This document shows, piece after piece, positions 9,001-18,474 of a DNA stretch of 64,000 nucleotides. Each line of letters opens with the position of its first letter. The first letter of the stretch is position 1. Made by a program: the position numbers and the translations under genes. The notes under the pieces were generated by a model. The model made no database searches. It saw only the letters and a list, made by a program, of their open reading frames with translations, and had not been told where the DNA came from. Source of the DNA: Thermoanaerobaculia bacterium (GTDB lineage: Bacteria; Acidobacteriota; Thermoanaerobaculia; Multivoradales; Multivoraceae); NCBI GenBank assembly GCA_022826745.1, contig JAJDUI010000037.1, positions 186,001-250,000 on the forward strand, written 5' to 3'.

Positions 9001-9332
9001 CTACTTCAGGGTCGGAAGCCCGGCTCAAGCCGTGGGACAGGCGTCGAAGCCGCGGCCTGGGCGAGCCCTCCGCCAACGGCGAGCCGCCGGCACTCATCGA
9101 TTGCGTCCACAGACTCATGCAACTCTGGAAGACCGGCGAGCAAGGTCGCGTTGACCGCTATCTGGCCGACCGCGGCCTGTGGCGACACGAACTGTTCGCG
9201 CGGGTCGTCCAGGCGGTCATCGAACTCGCCGCCGAAGGCTCCGAGGAGCGATCCACTCTGGAGTCGATCCAGAACCATCTGCAGGGCCAGAGCCCAGCCG
9301 TTGCGTGGCCCAGGCAGCGGACGATGTTGTAG
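6036..9332 (+). CDS. DUF1156-type DNA (adenine) methyltransferase-like protein
   Basis: [44 protein letters not shown] (DUF1156-like N-terminus), [44 protein letters not shown], internal CxxC pairs; GTG start. Confidence 0.85.
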   Translation: [1098 protein letters not shown]

Positions 9333-9393
9333 GTGCCGAGTCTGGCCAGGCACAAGTACACACTGGCGGACCACGCTTAGCGGTGGGGACGGT

Positions 9394-9797
9394 GACCACC
9401 GTGTTGACAGTCCCTCACGAGGCTGGGCGCGGCATCGTTGAAGCCGGCGCGATGTTTGCCCGTCCACCGCTGGGCACTGATCGCTTCATACGATTCTGCG
9501 CGGCCCGACGTGTCGCCATCGATCGCCGACGTCTCCTTTGTCTGGAACGAGAGGCGCTAAGCTCAATCGGCCGAGAGGATGCTACGAGGCGCTACGTCGA
9601 CAAGCTGGCCAGGCAGCGAGGTTTCTTCCGACGCTCCCGACGACGGACGCAAGCCGTTGGGTGAAGAGGCATCGCGCCGCATCGACGCGTTTTCCCGAGA
9701 GTGCGGCGAGGGCGTCATTGCCCTCGCGCGCCGGTTGGAAGGCCTCGTGGCTGCCGACTGCCGCGCGGAACCGCATCCGAACCGGTGGGGGTTCAGG
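9394..9797 (+). pseudogene. probable decayed or truncated ORF downstream of the DUF1156 gene
   Basis: coding-like peptides in different frames: VTTVLTVPHEAGRGIVEAGAMFARPPLGTDRFIRFCAARRVAIDRRRLLCLERE, then EASRRIDAFSRECGEGVIALARRLEGLVAADC, with no single intact frame. Confidence 0.35.
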
Positions 9798-9798
9798 T

Positions 9799-10638
9799 TC
9801 ACTCGGCGGGCTTGTCCCGGCTGGACAGTTGATGGTTCACGATCTGCCGCGCCAGGACGTCCGGTTGACGCGGGAACAGCCGTGCAGCGGCGCGTAGTTC
9901 CACGACCTGTTCGATCATCTTCGAGCTTGGTTGAGGACGGTGCGGCTCCAGGAACCTCCTGGCTGCGTCGAAGTCCGTAGCCTCCGATGGCTGGTCGGCA
10001 TCGATGATGCCGTCGATGAGTTGGACCGCCGTGACAAGGCGCAGGGTCCGATAGAAGAACGCGTCAGCGGCGTCGGAACCGCTTGGTTGGCGCGACAGTT
10101 GGGCGCGCTCGTAGCGGGCGATGGTGTCGAGGATTCGGTGGATCGCGGCCAGTGCCGCATCCACGCGCTCGAGGCTCGCTTTCTCCAGGGGTTTGGCTTG
10201 CCGATCGAGTGAGTGTTCCAGGTCTCGGTGGCCGATCCGGCGATTTCTCCAATCCCGAGCGAACGCGGCAGCGTCGACAGCGGCCTGGACATGTGCGCTC
10301 AGCTCACGGTGCTTCTCCCGCTGATCGGTGAAGAAGGCCGGGATCTGCTGGAATGTCAGGTTCTTGTGGCCGGCAGTTTGAACCGGATCGGTCAGCCGCG
10401 CCACCTGCAGCAACAGGTTCTCCCAGAGAACGTCCTGAAGCAATGCCATCAGGGGGCCGGCGACGCCATTGAGCACGGCGAGGCGCTCGGCATCGGAGAA
10501 CAGGTCGCGAAACTCCTGTAGCGTCCACTCGGCATGGGCCCACTCGTTCTTCAGGAGATGGAGCACGCGCTGAGAATCCGGGGTTGATGCTCGGTCCGGA
10601 TAGTGCCTTTCCGGGTAGTCGGTCTGGACTGCAGGCAC
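9799..10638 (-). CDS. HEPN/AbiU2-like protein
   Basis: helical protein with RDWRNRRIGHRD (RNx4H) motif; GTG start at 10638 preceded by GGAGG. Confidence 0.55.
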   Translation of the reverse strand: MPAVQTDYPERHYPDRASTPDSQRVLHLLKNEWAHAEWTLQEFRDLFSDAERLAVLNGVAGPLMALLQDVLWENLLLQVARLTDPVQTAGHKNLTFQQIPAFFTDQREKHRELSAHVQAAVDAAAFARDWRNRRIGHRDLEHSLDRQAKPLEKASLERVDAALAAIHRILDTIARYERAQLSRQPSGSDAADAFFYRTLRLVTAVQLIDGIIDADQPSEATDFDAARRFLEPHRPQPSSKMIEQVVELRAAARLFPRQPDVLARQIVNHQLSSRDKPAE

Positions 10639-10688
10639 GGTTTCTCGTCCTCCGTTCCTTGAGTGGGTCCGGTACGTCGGGCCGACGA

Positions 10689-12134
10689 TCAGCCGCGGAG
10701 CAACTGTGACTTCAGCACCAGACCGATTGTCACGGCCGCCCTGCCGAAGGCATAGCAGTACGCCGCAGTCGGACCGATGTTGATCTGGCCGCTGCCTTTC
10801 CACGGCCGATCGCCCACCCGCGCCGTCCTGGTCGTGAGCAGTATCCTGGCCTCCGGGTGCCGCTTAGAGAACGCTACAAGTCCCTCGAGCCGGTCTGGCG
10901 CCGTCGCCGATCGGTCCGACCACTTCACTTCGACGCACCAGTTCGGTTGCTGCCGGGCGTCGAGGTGAACCAGATCAACTTCGCCGGCCTTCATACCGTG
11001 CCGCGCCGGCCAGCGGGCGTAGTACAGATCCGAGTTGGAGTGCAGCCACTGTGCGAAGACCGCCGTTTCCGCCATCGCGCCGAACGTAGCGTCGTCCTCA
11101 TCCACTGGTCCGAACAAGGCTGTGCGGAGTGATGGCGTCGTGAGGTGAATCTTGAAGTGTGTTGCGCGCCGGAATCGCTTCGCGTTCTCGTCGACCCGGT
11201 GGATCCTGCGGATCAGAAAGGCGGCTTCCAGGTAGTCCAGGTAGCGTCTGATCGTCGGCTTGCTGACGCCGGACCCCTTGGACAAGGCATCGAGCGACAG
11301 TTCTCCGGCGGTGTTGTAAGCGAGCATCGCGAATAGCCGGTTGAGTTCCTGTACGTCTCGGATCCCGTAGAGGCTGGGAAGATCGCGGAGCAGAACCTTG
11401 TCCACGATGTCGGACCTGATGTAGCGGCCCGGATCCTCTCGCACTGAAGCGGATGTGATCGCCTCGGGATAGCCGCCGAAGTTGACGTAGTCGACGAAGT
11501 GCCCGTTGAGTTCCGCCCAGTCCTCGTCGCGGATCTGGTCGGAGAGCGGCGGGTTCGCGAGGTGGTCGATACCGGAAAGGAAGAGGTACTCCCAGAACGT
11601 GAGCGGCGGTAAGAGGAAGTCGGTGAAGCGGCCGGCACCCGATTCAGCGCTCTTTCGCTTGAGCGCGGCGGCTGCCGAACCGCACGCAACGCACTGGACG
11701 TTGGGGTGCGCGTCGACGAACGCCTTCAGGTGGCGTTCCCAGTCCGGCAGGTACTGGATCTCGTCGAGGAACAGGACTGGAAGGTCGCCGGCACTTCCGC
11801 TGGCCCGGCGGAGCGTCCGTGCAGCGTCCTCGATCGACAAGCCGGTGTAGAGCGGCTGGTCCAGCGAGAGATAGCCGATCTCGGTGGGCTGATACGCCCC
11901 AGTGTGAAGTAGGCGCCTGATGACATGGTGGAGCAGAACGGTCTTGCCGATGCGCCGGGGTCCCATGAGGATCACTGCGCGCCGTACGTCGGTCTTCGTC
12001 ACTAGACTCTGGAACGGTCGGCAGTAGGTCCTCTCGGTAAGCGCCTCGAAGTCACGGCGGATGCGACCGTCCGCCCACCACGGATTATCGGCGCGCATCC
12101 GTTGTAGACGCTGATCGACCGAGATCTCCCGCAT
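10689..12134 (-). CDS. AAA ATPase with DUF4143-type C-terminal region
   Basis: MGPRRIGKTVLLHHVIRRLL Walker A, LFLDEIQYLPDWERHLK Walker B, TDFLLPPLTFWEYLFL, C-terminal EVDLVHLDARQQPNWCVEVKWSD nuclease-like motif. Confidence 0.85.
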   Translation of the reverse strand: MREISVDQRLQRMRADNPWWADGRIRRDFEALTERTYCRPFQSLVTKTDVRRAVILMGPRRIGKTVLLHHVIRRLLHTGAYQPTEIGYLSLDQPLYTGLSIEDAARTLRRASGSAGDLPVLFLDEIQYLPDWERHLKAFVDAHPNVQCVACGSAAAALKRKSAESGAGRFTDFLLPPLTFWEYLFLSGIDHLANPPLSDQIRDEDWAELNGHFVDYVNFGGYPEAITSASVREDPGRYIRSDIVDKVLLRDLPSLYGIRDVQELNRLFAMLAYNTAGELSLDALSKGSGVSKPTIRRYLDYLEAAFLIRRIHRVDENAKRFRRATHFKIHLTTPSLRTALFGPVDEDDATFGAMAETAVFAQWLHSNSDLYYARWPARHGMKAGEVDLVHLDARQQPNWCVEVKWSDRSATAPDRLEGLVAFSKRHPEARILLTTRTARVGDRPWKGSGQINIGPTAAYCYAFGRAAVTIGLVLKSQLLRG

Positions 12135-12326
12135 GGAAGCCAAGATAGCGCCTGCGGCACCGGCCGTCAAGTTAGAGAAAGAGCTCTTTCCTTGTCTCCG
12201 AGGCGTTCGGCAAGTCGTGTCTGTTCAGGGAGTTGGGACCATTCACCTACGGGTGTCGAGACGGATGGCGTCCTCCTCGCCCGGCCGCCGCATGGCCCGT
12301 GTAGCATCCCGGCTTCCCTTGCGGCG

Positions 12327-15300
12327 ATGAGCAGGCACCGACCCAGACCTTGGTACGAAGTCGTCCGGCTGAAGGACGAACTGCGGACCGGCGAACTCTC
12401 GTTGGCGGAGTTCGCGGCGGACCTGCATGAGGTCACTTTGCAACGGGGCCAGCGGCCGGTGTACGAGGAGCCCGAGAAGTTCTTCGCGCTGACCTACCCG
12501 ACCTACGCCCTGCGAGAGCTGGTCAAGGACGTGGCGGCTCGGCTGGACGGCAAGAGCGAGAAGGCGGTGCGTCAGTTGGAACTGACCTACGGGGGCGGCA
12601 AGACGCATACGCTGATCACGCTGTATCACCTGTTTCGTGATCCAGAGGTGTTGCCGGACGCAGCGGCGGTTCGCGAGTTCCGGGAGCACGCCGGCGGCCG
12701 GCTCCCCGGTGCCCATGCGGCGGCGCTCTGCTTCGACAAGATCGATGTGGAACGCGGCATTGAGGGGGTGCGATCGCCTGATGGCAGCACGCGGCCGCTT
12801 CGCCACCCGTGGAGTGTGCTCGCGTATCAACTCGACGGCGATGAGGGGTTGCGTTCGATTCACGGCGATGGCAGCGCGGAGGAACGGGATACGCCGCCGG
12901 CGGAGCCGCTGCTGGCCAAGCTGTTGGAACGCCCTCAGGAGCGGGGCCTGGGCACGCTGATTCTGGTTGATGAGGTCCTCATGTACGCGCGGACGAAGGC
13001 GGGGCAGGACCGTGTGTGGCGAGATCGCATCGTCAACTTCTTCCAGTACTTGAGCCAAGCCGTGACGAAGGTGGACCAGGCGGCAATGGTGGCGTCGCTG
13101 CTTGCCACTGACCCCGCGAAGCAGCAGGGTGCCGAGGGCCAGAGACTGATCGGCGACCTCTTCGACGTTTTCCGGCGGCAGCGGGAAGAGGGCGTGCAGC
13201 CGGTTCAGCGTGAGGATGTGGCGGAAGTGCTGCGGCGCCGCTTCTTTGAGCCGGAGACTTTGAGGGACAGGGAGCCTTGGCGGTCCCAGGCGATCGGTGC
13301 GGTGCGCGAGCTGGCGAGACTCGATGAGACGACCGCCAAGGCCAAGAGCAAAGACGAAGGGCGGTTCGAGAGGAGCTTCCCCTTCCACCCGGACTTGACC
13401 GACGTGTTCTACAGTCGCTGGACCCAGCTTGCCGGTTTCCAGCGCACGCGCGGCATCCTCCGCACGCTGGCAACGGCCCTGCGCGAGGCCGAATCCTGGG
13501 ACTCGAGCCCGCTGATCGGTGCGTCGACACTTCTGAGCCCGGCGGGCCATCCTGGCATCTCGGAGGCCGTGCGCGAGTTGGCGGGCGTGGCCGGTTCGGA
13601 GTCGGGCGAGGGCTCGCCCACCGACTGGGCGGCTCTGCTCGACAAGGAGTTGAGCAAGGCCGCCGACATCCAGGAAGAGTTGCCCGCGCTGGCAAGTCGG
13701 CGGGAGGTGGAGCAGGCCGTGGTCTCGGTGTTCCTCTACTCGCAGCCGGTCGGCCGCAAGGCGTCGACGCCGGAGTTGCTGCGCATGGTCGGTGCTTCCG
13801 GCCCGGATGAGATCGCACTTCGCAAGGGGCTGGCCCGCTGGCGCGAGGTCTCGTGGTTCCTGGACGACGAGGATGAAGGCGATGCCGTGGAAGCGGAAGC
13901 GGATCTGCCCAAGTCGTGGAGGCTTGGCAACCGTCCGAACCTGCGCCAGATGCACGATGAGGCCCGCGCCGAGCGAGTGACGGAGCGCGCCGTCGAGATG
14001 CGGCTCGAAGAGGCTACGCGCAAGCTCAGGCTACTCACGGACGGTGCCCGCGCTGCCGGCGCCGTCGTCCACATGCTGCCCACCTCCCCGAGGGATGTAG
14101 GCGACGACGGCAGCTTCCGCTACGCTGTGCTCGGGCCTGACGCCGCTTCCGAGTCGGGCAAGCCGAGCGCCTTGGCGCGCCGCTACCTCGCCGAGACGAC
14201 CGGCGCGGACAGGCCGCGGGTCCATCGCAATGCGCTGGTCCTCGCCGTGCCGTCGCGCGATGGCCTGGAGGCTGTCCGCACCAGCATGCGCGACCTGCTG
14301 GGCTGGGAGGACGTGCAGAGCCAGTTGGAAGGGCGGCCCGTGGACCCCGTCCGCCGGGAACGCCTCAACCAGAGGCTTCGGAGCGCGAGGCAGAGGGTTC
14401 CCGACGCCGTAAGGCAGGCCTACAGCATCGTCGTCACCGTGAGCGCGGAGGGCGCCGAGCAAGCGTTCAAGCTGCCCGGGGCGGCAGGACCGCTGTTCCT
14501 GGAGATCAAGGGCGACGAGCGGTCGCGCATTCGCGAGACGCCGGTCGATGCGGAGGCTCTTCTTCCTGAGGGGCCGTACGATCTCTGGCGCGAGGACGAG
14601 GCCTCGCGGCTCGTGAAGGACCTGGCGGGTGCGTTCGCCCGCTATCCCCACCTGCCGAAGATGCTGAAGCCGGCGGTTGTCCGGGAGACGGTGCTGCAGG
14701 GCGTGGAGCGTGGCCTCCTCGCAGCTCGGCTGAGGCGGCCGGACGGCAGTCACCGAACCTGGTGGCGCGGGTCGGTGGATGCGGAGTCCAGCCACGACCC
14801 GGCGCTGGAAGTGCTGCTGCCGGGCGGTGCCGAGCTGGCGCAACTCGCTCCAGCGTTACTGAAACCCGGGTCGTTACCTGGCCTCTGGATGGAGGACGGC
14901 GGCGGAGTCGCGTTCGCGGACCTGCAGAAGTACTTCGCCGGTGACTTCACGGTGACCATTCAGCGCGAAGGCTACGAAGACCTCTTCGAGGTGCCACGGT
15001 GTTCCGAGGAGGTGCTTCACCAGGCGGTTGAGCGGGCGGTGAAGGATGGGATCGTTTGGCTGCGGAACGGCCCGACTTCCGCTTGGAAGGAGGACGTGCC
15101 CTACGGAGCGCTGGACGAGCGCGCCGTGCTGAAGCCGCCGCCTGACAACCTGACTCCCCAGGAGTTGGTCGAGGAAGCGCTGCCGGGCGGTTGGAGCGAC
15201 GGTCAGACCAGCGGGTGGACGCTGGGGCAGGCGCTCTCGCAGAAGCGAGGAGAACCGGTGCCCTGGGGACTGCTGCGCGAGGGGATCGACAACGCGGTGG

Positions 15301-15614
15301 TGAGCCGCTGGCTGAAGGTGACCGAGGGCAGCACAACTGTCGGTGCGGAACATGCCGGTTCGCTGAAGCTGGGGAGACCGAAGGACAGTCCGGCACCTGA
15401 ACACCCGCCGGAACCTCGGGTCGCTCATGCGTTGCTGGAACCGGACGGACTCCAGGACCTCGCCGAACGCCTTCCGGACCTGTTGAGCGCCGGTGCGGGT
15501 TCTGGGCTCAAGTTCCGGGTGGGTGTCGTGCTGGGCGACGACGCGTCCGAGGAAGCGCGCGACGCCCTGAACGATGTACTGAAGCAGGTCTCCGAGGATC
15601 TGAGGGCGGAGTAG
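12327..15614 (+). CDS. DUF499-family ATPase
   Basis: RPWYEVVRLKDELRTGELSLAEFAADLHEV, EEPEKFFALTYPTYALRELVKDV, LTYGGGKTHTLITLYHL; ATG at 12327 chosen over the longer ORF. Confidence 0.85.
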   Translation: MSRHRPRPWYEVVRLKDELRTGELSLAEFAADLHEVTLQRGQRPVYEEPEKFFALTYPTYALRELVKDVAARLDGKSEKAVRQLELTYGGGKTHTLITLYHLFRDPEVLPDAAAVREFREHAGGRLPGAHAAALCFDKIDVERGIEGVRSPDGSTRPLRHPWSVLAYQLDGDEGLRSIHGDGSAEERDTPPAEPLLAKLLERPQERGLGTLILVDEVLMYARTKAGQDRVWRDRIVNFFQYLSQAVTKVDQAAMVASLLATDPAKQQGAEGQRLIGDLFDVFRRQREEGVQPVQREDVAEVLRRRFFEPETLRDREPWRSQAIGAVRELARLDETTAKAKSKDEGRFERSFPFHPDLTDVFYSRWTQLAGFQRTRGILRTLATALREAESWDSSPLIGASTLLSPAGHPGISEAVRELAGVAGSESGEGSPTDWAALLDKELSKAADIQEELPALASRREVEQAVVSVFLYSQPVGRKASTPELLRMVGASGPDEIALRKGLARWREVSWFLDDEDEGDAVEAEADLPKSWRLGNRPNLRQMHDEARAERVTERAVEMRLEEATRKLRLLTDGARAAGAVVHMLPTSPRDVGDDGSFRYAVLGPDAASESGKPSALARRYLAETTGADRPRVHRNALVLAVPSRDGLEAVRTSMRDLLGWEDVQSQLEGRPVDPVRRERLNQRLRSARQRVPDAVRQAYSIVVTVSAEGAEQAFKLPGAAGPLFLEIKGDERSRIRETPVDAEALLPEGPYDLWREDEASRLVKDLAGAFARYPHLPKMLKPAVVRETVLQGVERGLLAARLRRPDGSHRTWWRGSVDAESSHDPALEVLLPGGAELAQLAPALLKPGSLPGLWMEDGGGVAFADLQKYFAGDFTVTIQREGYEDLFEVPRCSEEVLHQAVERAVKDGIVWLRNGPTSAWKEDVPYGALDERAVLKPPPDNLTPQELVEEALPGGWSDGQTSGWTLGQALSQKRGEPVPWGLLREGIDNAVVSRWLKVTEGSTTVGAEHAGSLKLGRPKDSPAPEHPPEPRVAHALLEPDGLQDLAERLPDLLSAGAGSGLKFRVGVVLGDDASEEARDALNDVLKQVSEDLRAE

Positions 15615-15636
15615 GCACCAGCTAAGCTAGCCGGCA

Positions 15637-18465
15637 ATGCCACACAACAAGGTCGCCTTCGCCTCGGCTGCCGCAACGGCAGCCGCTCTGCTCATCCTCG
15701 TCTCGCCGCCCGCCCCGGCCCAGGAAGCCGGCGCCCTCGCCGGCGACGACATCGTCTCTCTCCTCGTCCGCCTGGGCGTGAACGACACGGCCGCCCGCGA
15801 CTGGGACGGCTCGCTCGAAGTGTCGGGCGGCGAACTGCTGGGCGTCCGCGACTGGCGGCCGCGGCCCGGCAACGAGGTCGAAGGCGCCGTCTGGAAGCTG
15901 GACAGCTACCAGGGGCCGAACTTCAGGCCCAGCGCGATCCACGATACGCAGACCGTCGGTCCGGTCGAGTACGTCCGGTCGCCGGGACTCGTCGTCGACG
16001 TGCGGGGCAACGGCGGCTCGCGCCTGATGTTCGCCACCGCCAACGGCGAGTTCGAGGTGCGGCTCGCCGATGTGGCGGTCGGCCGCCGGCTGCGGTTCCT
16101 GGGCGGCGACGTGACAGTCGAGCGCGTACCCGGGGTCGAGCGGATGACCTCCGACGACTACCAGAACGACTTCGCGACGATCCTCGGCAGTGACGGCGAC
16201 GAGGTCTGGGCCGCCTGGCTCGGCTACCGGGACAACGCGAACGAGATCCTGGCGCGCCGCTTCGACGGGCAGGCCTGGGGCGAGGTCCAGACCCTGACGG
16301 AGCAGCCCGGCGACCACTTTCTCGTGAAGATGGGCCGCGACGGGGAGGGCCGCCCCTGGGTCGTCTACTCGGCTCAGGTCGACGGCAACTGGGACCTCTA
16401 CGCCCGCGTCCTGGACGGCGACGCCTGGTCAGCGGCGGAACGGCTGACCGAAGCGCCGCAGCCGGACGTGTTCCACAACCTGGCGACGGACGCCGAGGGC
16501 AATCTCTGGGTCGTCTGGCAGGGCTTCCGCGACGGCGCCGCCGACATCTTCGCCCGCCGCCACGACGGCGAACGCTGGTCCGAAGCGGAGCAGGTCTCGT
16601 CATCGCCGGTGAACGACTGGGAGCCGGTGATCGTCGCCGACTCGAAGGGCGGCGTGTACGTCGGCTGGGATACCTACGATGCCGGCAACTACGACGTGAT
16701 GGTCCGCCGCCACGCCGGCGGCGAGTGGGGCGAGGAGATGCCGGTCGCCTCGACCGCCAAGTACGAGGCGCACATCAGCCTCGCCGTGGACGGGCAGGAC
16801 CGGGTCTGGGCGGCGTGGAACGAGAGCGGGGTGAACTGGGGGAAGGACACCGGCTGGGTGCTCAACCGGGAAGGCACGCGGCTCTACGAGTGGCGCACGA
16901 TGAACGTCGCGGTCCACGACGGCTGGGAGTGGCGCTCGCCGGCCGCCGACATCAATGAGGCGCTACCCGAAGAACTCCAAGGCTACAACGACTTCCCCGT
17001 GCTGTTCCCGGACGCCGACGGACGCATCTGGCTTCACTTCCGGCACCGGACCACCCGCCAGGCCGACATCCTCAGCGAGTCCCCGGCCCACCGGGCTTCC
17101 TGGGAGGTCTGGAGCACGACGCTTCAGGGAGACCGCTGGCTCCGTCCCCAGCACATCCCGATGACGCGCTTCCGGCAGGATGCCCGCTGGGGCCTGGCGT
17201 CGGACGGCAACGGCGATGTCTGGGCCGCCTGGCCGACGGACAACCGGGACTACTCGGGGTTCCTGTTCGAGCACGCCGACGTGTACGCCGCGAAGCTGCC
17301 GCGCCTCATGACGAAAGTCGTGCCGCCGAAGCTCGTGGCCTTGGTCGTCGACGAGGTGCCGGCCTACGTGATCCACGAGAACGAGGCGGAGGACGTGGAG
17401 AGGATCCGCAGCTACGAGATCGAGTCCGAGGGGAAAACGTACCGCATCTACCGCGGCGACACCCACCGCCACACCGAGATCTCGATGGACGGCAATAACG
17501 ACGGCTCGCTGATCCAGACCTACCGCTACGCGATGGACGTGGCCGAACTCGACTTCCTCCTGGCCAGCGAACACAACTTCCTGGGCGGCCCGGACATCGA
17601 GTACATCAACTGGCTGCTGCATCAGACGGTCGACGTCTTCTCCGTCTCCGGCCGTTTCCAGCCCTTCTACGGCTACGAGCGGAGCATCTCCTTCCCCGAC
17701 GGCCACCGGAACATCCTGTTCACCGAGCGCGGGACGCCGACCCTGCCGGTCACTGAGGCCGAGCGGACCCACGAGGAGGGCGCGGCGCGGCTCTACGAGT
17801 ACCTGAAGGAGTACGACGGGATCGCGATCTCCCACACGTCCGCCTCGAACATGGGCACGGACTGGCGCGACAACGACCCGGAGGTCGAGCCTCTGGTCGA
17901 GATCTACCAGGGGGATCGGGTCTCGAACGAGTACGAAGGCGCGCCGAAAGCCGCACGCACTGGCAACCTGCGCTCGGCGCCGGGCGGCTTCCGGCCGGAG
18001 GGTTACGTCTGGAACGCCTGGGCCAAGGGCTACAAGCTCGGCGTCCAGGCCGCGTCGGACCACCTGTCGACCCACATCTCCTATGCCGCCACGATCGCCG
18101 AGGAGTTCACGCGCGAGGGCATGCTGGACGCGATGAAGAAGCGCCACAGCTATGGCGCGACGGACAACATCATCCTCGACTACCGGCTGCGCACGGGCGG
18201 CCGGGAGTACCTCCAGGGCGACATCCTGACCGCCGACGGTGACTTCCGGCTCAGCGTCCGCGTGATCGGCACGACGCCGATCCGCCAGATCGACATCATC
18301 CGCGACCAGACGTTCCTCTACAACCGCCAGAACCTGGAGGCCGACGTCAGCCTCGAGTTCGCTGACGCCGACGTCGAACCCGGCGAGCGCCTCTACTACG
18401 TGCGCGTGATCCAGGTCGACGGCAACATGGCCTGGTCGTCCCCGATCTGGGTGACGGTAGAATAG
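15637..18465 (+). CDS. secreted protein with C-terminal PHP-like/DUF3604-type domain
   Basis: N-terminal signal peptide; beta-propeller-like WAAW/VWQG repeats; YRIYRGDTHRHTEIS...DFLLASEHN. Confidence 0.7.
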   Translation: MPHNKVAFASAAATAAALLILVSPPAPAQEAGALAGDDIVSLLVRLGVNDTAARDWDGSLEVSGGELLGVRDWRPRPGNEVEGAVWKLDSYQGPNFRPSAIHDTQTVGPVEYVRSPGLVVDVRGNGGSRLMFATANGEFEVRLADVAVGRRLRFLGGDVTVERVPGVERMTSDDYQNDFATILGSDGDEVWAAWLGYRDNANEILARRFDGQAWGEVQTLTEQPGDHFLVKMGRDGEGRPWVVYSAQVDGNWDLYARVLDGDAWSAAERLTEAPQPDVFHNLATDAEGNLWVVWQGFRDGAADIFARRHDGERWSEAEQVSSSPVNDWEPVIVADSKGGVYVGWDTYDAGNYDVMVRRHAGGEWGEEMPVASTAKYEAHISLAVDGQDRVWAAWNESGVNWGKDTGWVLNREGTRLYEWRTMNVAVHDGWEWRSPAADINEALPEELQGYNDFPVLFPDADGRIWLHFRHRTTRQADILSESPAHRASWEVWSTTLQGDRWLRPQHIPMTRFRQDARWGLASDGNGDVWAAWPTDNRDYSGFLFEHADVYAAKLPRLMTKVVPPKLVALVVDEVPAYVIHENEAEDVERIRSYEIESEGKTYRIYRGDTHRHTEISMDGNNDGSLIQTYRYAMDVAELDFLLASEHNFLGGPDIEYINWLLHQTVDVFSVSGRFQPFYGYERSISFPDGHRNILFTERGTPTLPVTEAERTHEEGAARLYEYLKEYDGIAISHTSASNMGTDWRDNDPEVEPLVEIYQGDRVSNEYEGAPKAARTGNLRSAPGGFRPEGYVWNAWAKGYKLGVQAASDHLSTHISYAATIAEEFTREGMLDAMKKRHSYGATDNIILDYRLRTGGREYLQGDILTADGDFRLSVRVIGTTPIRQIDIIRDQTFLYNRQNLEADVSLEFADADVEPGERLYYVRVIQVDGNMAWSSPIWVTVE

Positions 18466-18474
18466 GCGGCCGTC

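Noticed and set aside
12243-13955. 570 aa minus-strand ORF
   Set aside because: Shadow of the DUF499 gene; no domain-like sequence
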